Positions 7,364-16,188 of a stretch of DNA of 24,149 bases are shown piece by piece (positions within the stretch are counted from its first letter, which is position 1; each line of letters opens with the position of its first letter). The stretch is from IMG/VR virus record IMGVR_UViG_3300032085_000283, positions 1 through 24,149 of that record. One strand, given 5' to 3'. The DNA comes from a virus. Made by a program: the position numbers and the translations under genes. The notes beneath the pieces are model-generated. The model saw nothing but the letters and a program-made list of their open reading frames with translations, was not told the origin of the DNA and ran no database searches.

Positions 7364-8737
7364 ATGTACGATAAAAAGAAAACAATTAAAGGATATATGG
7401 GCGGTGGATATATGAAGCCTATGAGTTATGCAAATGGTGGATACATACCCGGACTATCTTCAAGTAGATTTGGTTTAGGTTTAAGAAGAGACGCAAGAAT
7501 AGCCGAACAAGAAATTGAAGAAAATGCAAAAAAATTAGAAAAAGAAAAAAAGTTTAGAGGCTTACTAGGCAAACTAGGTAGTTTTGGTGGAAGCTTAGTT
7601 GGTGGGGCACTAGCCGCACCTACTGGGGGATTATCTGTACTTGCTGGTAAAGCTATAGGAACAAGTTTAGGTAAAGTTTTAGGTGAGATAGCAGGTGGTT
7701 CTTTTGTGGATACTGAAAATCTTAAGGAGTCTTCTACTGGTTTGTATAAAGATGATTTTGAATACCTAAAAAAACAAGGGGAAAAAGCTCAAGACTTTGG
7801 TAGTTTAGTTGAACGTTCTATTGGAAGTGGTGCGGCTACTTATGCTGGAGGTAAATTTACAGAAGGACTTGGTCGTGCTAAAGATTATTTTACAGGAACA
7901 AAACTTGACCTAGGAGAAATTGCTGGTGAAGACCTACTTACAAAAGATGGATTAGCTAGAACTACTGGGATAGGTGGAGATAGTTTTGCAGAAAGAGTTA
8001 GGAGTCAAGCGTTATTAGATAATCCTGAACTAGCAGAAGAATTTTCAGGAGCAGGTCTTGATTTAGTAGATATGCCAGAAAGTGATTTTTTAGATACTAT
8101 AGGTAATGTTGCAGGTGAAAGTTCTCCTAAACAACCTCAAGGACTTGGTTTTTCTAATGCTCCAATGGCTGATATGGAAGCAATTTTAAGTATGGCTAAA
8201 ACAAAAAATATGATGTCTGATGAAATGAAAGAAAGGGTAAATACTGGAGCTGCTAGTCTTTTACCCCCTGAACCTAGGACTCGTTCTGAAATGCTTATGG
8301 CTAGAAATAAAAATTTAAGAGAAATGTTCGGAAGTGTTGGAAATGCTTATGACCAATTACCCTTTGATTATTTAATGGATTTATCTCCTTATGAATATGA
8401 TATTAGAGGTCAAGCTAAGGGTGGATACGTAGAAGAATATAAAGATGGTGGTATGACAAAGAAAAAAGACATGGGGTATTTTGATAGGGAGTTTCCTGAG
8501 GATTCTTTTAAAGCTATAATACAAGAAGCTGTTTATAAGGGAGAGCTAGACCCAAGAGAAGGATTGCAACACATACTAAATAAGCAACAAAAAGATTTTA
8601 TGAAGTCTAAAGGTGACACTTCTAATGCCTTGTATAAAAGATTACAAGAGGCTGGATATAGTAAAGGCGGAAATATAGAAGAATACGAACACGGTGGATT
8701 AATAAATATAAACTCATATGCAAGGAGGATTCTGTAA
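7364..8737 (+). CDS. glycine-motif internal virion protein (457 aa)
   Basis: AGGAA precedes the ATG. The N-terminus has repeated Gly motifs (MGGGYMKP, ANGGYIPG), followed by a charged helix (42-64) and a Gly/Ala-rich hydrophobic region (65-112) that could insert in a membrane. Two similar motifs close the protein: KGGYVEEYKDGGM (352-364) and KGGNIEEYEHGGL (434-446). Between them lies a compact helical segment with FPEDSFKAIIQEAVYKGELD. Such GG motifs are typical of internal or tape-measure-like virion proteins of marine phages. The last codons after GGLININ look unlike the family, and the following gene starts with a motif that usually continues this protein, in another frame. Confidence 0.8.
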   Translation: MYDKKKTIKGYMGGGYMKPMSYANGGYIPGLSSSRFGLGLRRDARIAEQEIEENAKKLEKEKKFRGLLGKLGSFGGSLVGGALAAPTGGLSVLAGKAIGTSLGKVLGEIAGGSFVDTENLKESSTGLYKDDFEYLKKQGEKAQDFGSLVERSIGSGAATYAGGKFTEGLGRAKDYFTGTKLDLGEIAGEDLLTKDGLARTTGIGGDSFAERVRSQALLDNPELAEEFSGAGLDLVDMPESDFLDTIGNVAGESSPKQPQGLGFSNAPMADMEAILSMAKTKNMMSDEMKERVNTGAASLLPPEPRTRSEMLMARNKNLREMFGSVGNAYDQLPFDYLMDLSPYEYDIRGQAKGGYVEEYKDGGMTKKKDMGYFDREFPEDSFKAIIQEAVYKGELDPREGLQHILNKQQKDFMKSKGDTSNALYKRLQEAGYSKGGNIEEYEHGGLININSYARRIL

Positions 8738-9843
8738 TGCCAGATACAGTACCAGCAATGTTAGAGCCGGGTGAATTCGTTATCCGTAAAGATGCCGCTG
8801 AAAAAATAGGAATGAAAAACTTAGAAATGTTAAACAACGCAGATAGATTAGAAAATGGTAACTCAGCTATAGACGAACTAATAGCTCTTAGTACACTTAG
8901 TGGCTCACAACAAATGATGGGCGGTGGAGATGTAAAGAAGATGCCTCAGTCTGGATATATGCAAGAAGGTGGTAGTGTGGATGACCCATTGGAAATAGAT
9001 ATGAGAATGAGGTCAAATAATGTACAGGCTATAGGCGTAGCAAGACCAAGACCAGACTCTGAAGAAAATATATTAAGAGACTTAGCTAAGATGCAAAGAG
9101 ATATAAAGCTACTTCAATTTGTAAAACCTAGGTATCCAAAATCTAGTTCCTTTAATGAGTATAGACGTATGAAGGAAGAGTCTGGTGATATGATGAGTAT
9201 GGAAGAAATGATGGAGGTTTTAAATAGAGCGGCAGGTGCTACTCAAAACAAGTTTAAAATACCAGAAATGCAAAACGGTGGCTCAACTTATACCTATGGT
9301 TCAGGTCAAACAGAAATGCCTAATATTGCAGATGTTTATGAAGCGGCTGGTTATATGCCAACTAATGAACAATTAGAAAAATTTCAAAGTCAATTTTTAT
9401 ATGACCCTAGTAGGGAAGAAGCTAGTGTAGCAAGTTATCTTTCAAATGTTGCAAACGTAAGTTCTCAAGCTGGCTCTGCTTTAGAAACAGCAAGGTCTTC
9501 TTCTCAAAGTGCTGGTTCTGGCTTTGCCGGTTTTGGAGAAAGAGAAAGATTAATGTCTGATGCTGGAAGTAGAATACAGGAACAAGGTGTTAGAAGTCTT
9601 GAATCTGCTCAAAGAAATTTATTTGAAGATATAAGAACTCAAAGAGAACAATATTTACAAGAAGCAGGACAAGCATTATCTCAACTAGAAGGTGCAGGAG
9701 ACCAAGAATATAACATACCCGGAGGCTCTGGTGTATCTTCTCCTCCCGGATATACTGGAGGTCAACCACAAGAAGGTCAGTACTTTACAGGAACAAACAA
9801 CATTAGATATGTTTATTATAATGGCTCATGGAGGCAAGGTTAG
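8737..9843 (+). CDS. internal virion protein starting with PGEFVIRKDA motif (368 aa)
   Basis: A strong SD (AAGGAGG, 8722-8728) precedes the ATG, which overlaps the previous stop. The N-terminus DTVPAMLEPGEFVIRKDAAE is a motif usually internal in phage tape-measure and internal virion proteins, where it follows a Gly-rich linker. Here it is at the very start. GG motifs follow (MGGGDVKK, MQEGGSV, MQNGGST), then a Ser/Gln-rich helical region (about 230-320) like T7-type internal core proteins, and a Gly/Pro-rich end. A role in the ejected core is likely but inferred. It ends with TAG directly before the next ATG. Confidence 0.8.
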   Translation: MPDTVPAMLEPGEFVIRKDAAEKIGMKNLEMLNNADRLENGNSAIDELIALSTLSGSQQMMGGGDVKKMPQSGYMQEGGSVDDPLEIDMRMRSNNVQAIGVARPRPDSEENILRDLAKMQRDIKLLQFVKPRYPKSSSFNEYRRMKEESGDMMSMEEMMEVLNRAAGATQNKFKIPEMQNGGSTYTYGSGQTEMPNIADVYEAAGYMPTNEQLEKFQSQFLYDPSREEASVASYLSNVANVSSQAGSALETARSSSQSAGSGFAGFGERERLMSDAGSRIQEQGVRSLESAQRNLFEDIRTQREQYLQEAGQALSQLEGAGDQEYNIPGGSGVSSPPGYTGGQPQEGQYFTGTNNIRYVYYNGSWRQG

Positions 9844-11439
9844 ATGGCAAGAATCTTAACAAAAAGCAATAGACCTATAGTAATTCAAGAACCTCAAAGT
9901 GGTCTTGACACATTTCTTACAGAGATAGCTAAGTATGCTAGTCCTGAATACCAACAACAAAGAAAACTAAATGAACGTGCAGATGCTAGGTTTGAACTAG
10001 AAAAGCAACAAGTTAGTGACGCTAGGCAGAGATACATTAATCAACAGGCTGAAAAAAATCAAGAAAGAATCCTTGAGCAAAAAAGGTATAATGAGGCAAA
10101 AAGAATACAAGATGGAGAAAGAAAATATGTATCAACTAATAGACTTAAAAAAGAAATAGATGAAGAATTAAACAGCCTTCCTATTTCTAGCTTCCAAGAA
10201 GATGGTAGCGTTAATACTTTTAACTCTATTATTAAAAGCATAATACCATCTGAAAGCAATGATGAGTTTGGAATAGGAGATGTAGGTATTGAATATAGTC
10301 AAAATAAATACAATAAAAGGAAAATGTTATCTGATAATGCTTACGCTCAAGCAGATATATATAAACCTAATTTTCCTGAACTGACTAGAGACCAGTTAGC
10401 TAAGTCTATAGTTAGTGGTGATGTTGTTGATTTAATATCTAATAAAATAGATAAGCAGGGAAGTTTAACTGATATTGAAAAAGATAAATTAAAAGGTTTT
10501 AATAGTAGTATAAAAGAAAATCTTGAAATAATTTCAAAGGCTCAAGAAACTTTATATGAACTAGACCCAGAAAAAGACGAGGCTCTTTTCAATTCTATTT
10601 CATCAAGTATTAATACTTATAGGAACGATATTAACGCACTAAATAAACAAATAGACTCTATATACTCTAATGCAAATCAAAAAAAGTTTTCAATCGTTGA
10701 TGATAGTGCAGATTTTTCTGGAGCTAATTTAAACCTTGATGATGAAGATTCATCTACTGTTCCTATGTATTTAATGGATAACGAATCTTTTGCACAGCTA
10801 GAAGATGAAGAAAGTATTTTTGAAAGTGAAGAGCAGGAAAACCAAAGGTTAAATAGTAATATAACTAATTTATTAGCTATTGAAGATGAAAGTCAAAATA
10901 ATGATACTGTTTATTCAGATAGATTAGATGAAAGTGCTCCTCCTGCAACAGAAGAAGGAGTATTAGACTTAGTTGAAAGTAGAGAAGACGGTGAGAAACT
11001 TAATGTTCCTAGAAATATATTAGACAGTTTGCTTCCTCCGGGTTTAAAAGCAAATCAAGAAGAAGAAAAAATTTCTCCAGATGGAAGAGAAAGAGTTGGT
11101 TTTAAGAAAAAAGAAGTAACTCCTTTTAATAAACAAATACCTACCTCTCGTAGAATGAGAAATCCAAACATAGGCTCAAAAGATTTAAGGAAAAAAATAA
11201 AAGACATAAAAAGAGATTTAAGATTTGTAAGTGATGACCCTAAAAAAAGAGCACCAAACGCACAAACTAGAAAAAACATACAGGAAAAACTTCCTAGTAA
11301 AATAAACAGTTTAAAAGAATTATTTTTAAATATTTACGATGAAAATACAGGAGGGTTTTACAATCCTAGTAACCCTAATTATGGTGCATATGAAGATAGA
11401 TTAAGCGCTGATGAATTAGAATTTTTAAAAGGATTATAA
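9844..11439 (+). CDS. coiled-coil virion-associated protein (531 aa)
   Basis: Begins directly after the previous TAG. The N-terminal 30 residues are conventional (MARILTKSNRPIVIQEPQSG), followed by a long charged, Gln/Arg-rich helix (about 35-105), mixed helical regions with further coiled coil (about 210-280), and an acidic disordered stretch (about 290-380). The C-terminal domain is basic (about 400-531). There is no signal peptide and no known catalytic motif. Position between two internal-protein genes suggests a component of the ejected core, comparable in place to T7 gp15, but I see no sequence support for that specific match. Confidence 0.75.
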   Translation: MARILTKSNRPIVIQEPQSGLDTFLTEIAKYASPEYQQQRKLNERADARFELEKQQVSDARQRYINQQAEKNQERILEQKRYNEAKRIQDGERKYVSTNRLKKEIDEELNSLPISSFQEDGSVNTFNSIIKSIIPSESNDEFGIGDVGIEYSQNKYNKRKMLSDNAYAQADIYKPNFPELTRDQLAKSIVSGDVVDLISNKIDKQGSLTDIEKDKLKGFNSSIKENLEIISKAQETLYELDPEKDEALFNSISSSINTYRNDINALNKQIDSIYSNANQKKFSIVDDSADFSGANLNLDDEDSSTVPMYLMDNESFAQLEDEESIFESEEQENQRLNSNITNLLAIEDESQNNDTVYSDRLDESAPPATEEGVLDLVESREDGEKLNVPRNILDSLLPPGLKANQEEEKISPDGRERVGFKKKEVTPFNKQIPTSRRMRNPNIGSKDLRKKIKDIKRDLRFVSDDPKKRAPNAQTRKNIQEKLPSKINSLKELFLNIYDENTGGFYNPSNPNYGAYEDRLSADELEFLKGL

Positions 11440-14400
11440 TGACTCAGTTTAATACTAAAGAAGAAGTTGTAGGTGCATTTAGGACAAAGAATCCACAGTT
11501 TGCAAACATAGATGACAATAAAGTTTATAATTATGTTATAAGTAACAAACCTGAGTACGCTATTGAAAGTCGTGAAGAGCAATATCAACTTAAACCTATT
11601 CCTTCTTTAGACGAATTAAGAAAACAGGAAGGAAATCCAACTGGAAATAGTATACTAGATTCTAATCCAATACTTAATACACTTAAAGATGGATACAATA
11701 GGTCTCTTACTGGAATGGCTCAAGCTCTTAAAGATAATAAGCAACAAGTGTTTGACCTAAAAGACTATGACCCTAATATAGTTCAAGATATAGGGGCAGG
11801 TTTAGTGTCTTTTTTTATGCCTATAGATTTTGCAACTACTATCGGTGGTGGTGTAGTAGGTGGTCTAGCCGCTAAGTCAGCGGCTAAAGCTACTGTAAGA
11901 AAATATATATTTAAAAAACTTACAAATAATGGAGTAAAGAAAGCAACCGCTATTAAAAGTGCAAACTTAGCAGTTGCAAGAGCTCAAGCTGTAGGTGCAG
12001 GGGCAAACACATTAGGTTTATATCAAGGTGCTAACTCTACATTATCTCAACAGTTAAAAAATGGAGATATAGAATTTAACAAAGTAGTTAAAGATTACGC
12101 TACAGGTAGTGCATTAGGAGCTATAACTGGTGGTACTAACTTAGTATTAAGTGAAAAGGGAGTTGGTGCACTAACCAGAGTAGGTGCAGATATAGGTATA
12201 TTTACAGCTTCAGCACCATTAGCTAGGGGTGAAATATCAGCACCAACACCGCAAGATTTTATTAATTCAGCAGGTCTGGTATTAGGATTAAAAGGTGTAA
12301 GTAAAACATTTTCAGCAGGAAAAGATAAAATTTCTCCATATCTAGAAGACTATGTCAAGAATAAAAGACTTGATTCTATGACAGTAACAGATTTTTTATC
12401 AGCTCCAAAAGAAAAAAGAGAAAGACTTATTGATGACCAGTTGACAAGTTTAAGCAACAGAAGAGATGTAGAGAATATATACTATAGAAAAAAAGGTGCT
12501 CCAGTTAAAATAACTGGGAGAGATGGTGATAAAATTTTTACTGAATCCTTAGATGGTGGCTCTAAATTTAAATCATATAATAAAAAATATTTTGATGCTA
12601 ATTTTAAAACAGAATCTTTTAGTAAAAACCCAGAGGTTGCTAGGTTAAAGACAGAAAGAGATATAAGAAAATTAGAAAAGCAACTTGGTATAAAAGAAAA
12701 AGATAAAGCTGTCAGTAGGTATGTAAACTCTGGTCTTGTTAAAAAAGAAACCTTAGATGAGGTTATGAAAAATACTAACTTAGGTAGAAAACCAGAGCTT
12801 AAAAAGTTTAATTCAAAAGCTGTATTTACTTATAGAGATAGGTTGATGAAAGATTATGATTTAAAACTTACTCTTAAAAAATTAGAAAAGGAAAAAATAA
12901 TATTAAGTAAAGAGTCAAATAGTTTTTTCTTCGACACATTACTACCTAAAAAAGTAAGTAAACTTCTTGACCCATTTAGAGCTACAATAAACCAAGGTTC
13001 AAATGCTTTAGCTAGGAGAATACATAATGGAGATATGTATAGATGGGCAAAAGATGGTAGAGAAAGACAAGGTAGCGGTTTATCAGCTATGAAAGAAATT
13101 GGCTTACTAGATAAGCCTACAAATAAAGATATACAATCTCTTGCTAGAGCACTTGGTAAACCTTTCAAAGAAGTATCTGATAACTACAATGAGAATCTTA
13201 CTGAGGCTGTAAGAGCTGGAAAAACTGAAGTCCAACAAGTATTAAATATAAGAAAAATATACGATAAATTTCACAATGAAGCTAGGATAGCAGGTGTTCC
13301 TGTTTCTGGTAAGATACCTAACTATCTTCCCAATATATCTAAAGAAAGTGTATCTGCAAAAATAATTAGAGATTTAGATAAAATTTCCAAAGAAGTGTAT
13401 AAGACAGATAGAGATGCTAAAGAAAAATACGCAAATGCAACAGAGTTTTTTGACTACTTGGTAACTGCAATGATTGAACCAGATAAAATGGCTAGGCTTA
13501 ATCCGGGAACAGCAAATATAATAGATACGGTTGTAAAAAATTCTCAGAATCTAATGAGCAAGAAAACTAGAAATGCTATAAACTATGTTAGGAATGAAAA
13601 CAAACAAAGCAAACTATCTTATTTTAAAGCATTAAGCGATGTAGGTAATGAACTATATAGAGTTAAACACGGAAGAAGTGGTCACTTAGAAACAAGTAGA
13701 AAAAGAATACTTCCAGATAGTTATTATGAAAATGATATAGTAAAACTTACAGCTAGATATATTAGCGATGCTTCAAAAAGAACATCAGAAGTTAAGATAT
13801 TTGGAAAAGGAACTGAGTATATAGACAAGCTATTAAAGAATAGAGATATAAGTCAAATAGATAAGGATATAATAGCAGAGCTACAAGCTCACGTATCTGG
13901 TTCTATAAACTATCAAAGTCAATATTCTAAAGGTAGGATGGGAAATATTATAAGCCAACAAAACATTGATAGAATTTTATTTTGGAATACAGCTACAAAA
14001 ATTGGACTAGGTACAGCTACAGCTTTAAACTTAACTCAGCTCTTAACTTCAGCAGGTATGGAAGCTGGTTATGGTAGGATGCTTAAAGGTAGTTATAAGT
14101 ATATAACTGATAAAAATTTTAGAAAACTAGTTGATTCTTCTGGAGCAGACCTATATAAAATATCTCACGAACTAATGGGTTTTTCAAATTCTGAGACTTG
14201 GCTTAGGTCATTTGCTGATGTAACAACAAAGTGGTCTGGTTTCAACAGTATAAACTCTGTTAATAATGTTATAGCCGCATCTACAGCTAGTGTTTTTGTA
14301 GACGACTTAATAAATATAGTACAAAAAGGTGGTACTTTAAGATTAGGAAATCTTTCTAGAAAGCAACAAGTTGCTTGGGCAAAAAACAAATTAAGTGTTT

Positions 14401-14744
14401 TAGGTATAGATATAAAAGATGTTCAAAGAAAAGGTAGGTTAAGTAACAAAAAAAGATTAGAAGTAATGGGTTCTTTTGCTGGTAGGACACAGCTACAAAG
14501 AGATTTACTTCAAGACCCTTTGTTTTTAAATAGACCATCTCTAAGATTGTTTACTCAGTTTAAAACATTTGGAGTTAGAAACGCTAACTATATGGCTAAG
14601 TCAATAGAGAATGATTTATATAATTACAACTTTATGCCTTTACTAAGATTAGCGGCAACAGGAATAGCTGGTGCAGGTATAGCTTTAAAAGCAAAAGAAA
14701 AAATTAGAAACTTTTTTTCGGGAGAAGAGTCTTTTGAACCTTAA
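11439..14744 (+). CDS. giant internal virion protein, LPD-like, ended by in-frame TAA (1101 aa)
   Basis: AAAGGA precedes the ATG (TAATG overlap). An N-terminal helical part (1-105) is followed by a Gly/Ala-rich hydrophobic region (about 110-280, e.g. IGGGVVGGLAAKSAAKA) that could cross membranes, then long charged helical regions. The C-terminal part (about 850-1090: LNLTQLLTSAGMEAGYGRML, PSLRLFTQFKTFGVRNANYM, LLRLAATGIAGAGIALKAKE) resembles the C-terminal domains of phage large polyvalent or ejected proteins as I remember them. TAA at 14742-14744 cuts this domain, and the same frame stays open for 182 further codons. It probably enters the host with the DNA. Confidence 0.85.
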   Translation: MTQFNTKEEVVGAFRTKNPQFANIDDNKVYNYVISNKPEYAIESREEQYQLKPIPSLDELRKQEGNPTGNSILDSNPILNTLKDGYNRSLTGMAQALKDNKQQVFDLKDYDPNIVQDIGAGLVSFFMPIDFATTIGGGVVGGLAAKSAAKATVRKYIFKKLTNNGVKKATAIKSANLAVARAQAVGAGANTLGLYQGANSTLSQQLKNGDIEFNKVVKDYATGSALGAITGGTNLVLSEKGVGALTRVGADIGIFTASAPLARGEISAPTPQDFINSAGLVLGLKGVSKTFSAGKDKISPYLEDYVKNKRLDSMTVTDFLSAPKEKRERLIDDQLTSLSNRRDVENIYYRKKGAPVKITGRDGDKIFTESLDGGSKFKSYNKKYFDANFKTESFSKNPEVARLKTERDIRKLEKQLGIKEKDKAVSRYVNSGLVKKETLDEVMKNTNLGRKPELKKFNSKAVFTYRDRLMKDYDLKLTLKKLEKEKIILSKESNSFFFDTLLPKKVSKLLDPFRATINQGSNALARRIHNGDMYRWAKDGRERQGSGLSAMKEIGLLDKPTNKDIQSLARALGKPFKEVSDNYNENLTEAVRAGKTEVQQVLNIRKIYDKFHNEARIAGVPVSGKIPNYLPNISKESVSAKIIRDLDKISKEVYKTDRDAKEKYANATEFFDYLVTAMIEPDKMARLNPGTANIIDTVVKNSQNLMSKKTRNAINYVRNENKQSKLSYFKALSDVGNELYRVKHGRSGHLETSRKRILPDSYYENDIVKLTARYISDASKRTSEVKIFGKGTEYIDKLLKNRDISQIDKDIIAELQAHVSGSINYQSQYSKGRMGNIISQQNIDRILFWNTATKIGLGTATALNLTQLLTSAGMEAGYGRMLKGSYKYITDKNFRKLVDSSGADLYKISHELMGFSNSETWLRSFADVTTKWSGFNSINSVNNVIAASTASVFVDDLINIVQKGGTLRLGNLSRKQQVAWAKNKLSVLGIDIKDVQRKGRLSNKKRLEVMGSFAGRTQLQRDLLQDPLFLNRPSLRLFTQFKTFGVRNANYMAKSIENDLYNYNFMPLLRLAATGIAGAGIALKAKEKIRNFFSGEESFEP

Positions 14745-15293
14745 AAATTTATTAATACATATGGTAAAGAAATCATAGAAGCTATCTCTTCAGTTGGTGC
14801 ATTTGGTTGGTTTTCTTCTGTACTATCTCCATTAATAGAAGATGGTAAAGGATTTGGTTTTGTAGGTACGGCTAAGTTTTTAACTCTTCCAGCTTTTTGG
14901 TCTGATATTGAAAACGCATTTAAAATATTATCTTCTATGGAAAAAGACTTTTCTAACTATAAAGGAGAAGCTATAACTAGAGTACCAAATAAACTGCTTA
15001 AGTTAACTAACTCACCTATAGGTAGAGATATAGCTAAAGCAGTAGAGACTAAAGGATTAAAAGAGGGAAGAATTAAATCCTTAAGGTCAAGAAGGCTAGG
15101 TGATTTAAGAAGTGCTCTTATAGAAGATAGAGGTTCTGAAGCTAGGGCAAAAGCAAAACAAGATATTAGAGATTGGAATAGATACATATCAAGTTTACCT
15201 GCTTATTATAGAAAGTATAGAATAGCTCCAACAGATATTAGCATAGAAGAAATTATAAAAGCTATAAAAAGAAAAAGAGAAAAAGAAGTTTAA
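14745..15293 (+). CDS. detached C-terminal part of the giant internal protein
   Basis: Directly after the TAA the same frame continues (KFINTYGKEIIEAISSVGAF, then ...LTLPAFWSDIENAFKILSSM) to TAA at 15291-15293. It contains the hydrophobic and helical end expected of the preceding domain, followed by a basic tail (IKAIKRKREKEV). The first in-frame ATG is at 14937 (a 118-residue product), but no SD precedes it and the 64 codons upstream are plainly protein-like. So 14937 looks like an internal methionine, not a natural start. Either this is a broken gene, or a short product is made from a rare start, or the TAA is read through or is a sequence error. Confidence 0.75.
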   Translation, partial: KFINTYGKEIIEAISSVGAFGWFSSVLSPLIEDGKGFGFVGTAKFLTLPAFWSDIENAFKILSSMEKDFSNYKGEAITRVPNKLLKLTNSPIGRDIAKAVETKGLKEGRIKSLRSRRLGDLRSALIEDRGSEARAKAKQDIRDWNRYISSLPAYYRKYRIAPTDISIEEIIKAIKRKREKEV

Positions 15294-16183
15294 TGGCTAG
15301 CATAAAAGATTATTTAAATACATCAGCTCCTTCTTCTACAGGAGTACATAGCAATATAGACAACTTAATATTAGAAGCAGAGTTAAATAAGTTTGATAAG
15401 ACTGGTGTTATGTACGCAGATAGAAGAGGTCAGTATGTAGGTGGCGTAGACCCTGTTGTAGAGAACGTAGCTATGTCTCCTATACTTACATTGAAAAGCT
15501 TAGGTGATGTAGGTAGAAGAATATTAAGTAAGACTGGTTTACGTAATCCAGTATCTCATTATACTGGAGGATTATCCGCAGAGAATATATTAAAACAAAA
15601 AAAAATTGTAGGGTTTGGAGAATTTCCGGGAAGAGGTTATAAGTCTGGAAAATATGCAGGTGCTGTTTCAGTAACTAGAGACCCTTTATTTGCATCGAGA
15701 CCTCATCACAGTATAGGAACAGATATTAAATTTGTATTAGATAGGGATGATATGATTAAAAAAGGGTTTTCTTTAGAACCTATAGCAGTTAATAATTATA
15801 AGAAAACACTTAACAGATATGACTTACCACCGGTAACTCTTAAAAAATATCAAGAGATACATGGAGTTTCTCCTAACCAAATGAACCCTAGGTTTGAGTT
15901 TGAAGAAAGAGTTCTTGGAAAGATTCCTACTGACAATGTTAAACTTATAGATATACTTAGGCTACCTTTAAACTCAAGTAATAGTTCTCAAGATTTATTA
16001 GAGTTAATATCTAGACTTTCTAAAACTAAAATACCTATTATAAAAAGTTTAGAAGCTGAAGACAGACTTAAAAAAGTAAATATAAAATCAAATAAAGATT
16101 TAGAAAATATATATCGACTTATAAAAGAAACACCTACTTACAAATTCAACCCTTTTAAAAAACGTAGGCAACCTTTTTCTTAA
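15293..16183 (+). CDS. virion-block protein with possible ADP-ribosyltransferase-like signature (296 aa)
   Basis: Overlaps the previous stop (TAATG). The first 85 residues are a linker with VDPVVENVAMSPIL. The core shows SHYTGGLSAENILKQKKI (H89-Y90), then AVSVTRDPLF (S126, T128, R129, D130), IKFVLDRDDMIKKGF and FEFEERVLGKIP (E204-E205). A His-Tyr start, a central S-T strand and a late Glu pair are arranged as in R/H-S-E-type ADP-ribosyltransferase-like folds. I cannot confirm the fold by eye. If correct, it could be ejected with the internal proteins and modify host targets, as T4 Alt is. The C-terminal 70 residues are basic. It is the last gene of the + block. Confidence 0.8.
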   Translation: MASIKDYLNTSAPSSTGVHSNIDNLILEAELNKFDKTGVMYADRRGQYVGGVDPVVENVAMSPILTLKSLGDVGRRILSKTGLRNPVSHYTGGLSAENILKQKKIVGFGEFPGRGYKSGKYAGAVSVTRDPLFASRPHHSIGTDIKFVLDRDDMIKKGFSLEPIAVNNYKKTLNRYDLPPVTLKKYQEIHGVSPNQMNPRFEFEERVLGKIPTDNVKLIDILRLPLNSSNSSQDLLELISRLSKTKIPIIKSLEAEDRLKKVNIKSNKDLENIYRLIKETPTYKFNPFKKRRQPFS

Positions 16184-16188
16184 AAAGG
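16172..16188. terminator. short inverted repeat at the convergent gene ends
   Basis: CCTTTTT (16172-16178), loop CTT, AAAAAGG (16182-16188) forms a 7-bp hairpin lying exactly on the two convergent stop codons. It is symmetric, so it could work on both strands, but five of its seven pairs are A-T and neither strand has a clear T tract after it. It is a weak candidate for a bidirectional terminator, supported mainly by its position. Confidence 0.25.

Noticed and set aside
9841-9846. A third split gene at TAG 9841-9843, because the next gene is in the same frame
   Set aside because: The end (YYNGSWRQG) and the start (MARILTKSNRP) both look natural, and the same frame occurs by chance one time in three.
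3865-14744. Recoding of TAA as a sense codon, suggested by two in-frame TAA codons
   Set aside because: Most genes in the window end in TAA, many in tight TAATG junctions, and known phage recoding affects TAG or TGA. General TAA reassignment would fuse nearly everything.
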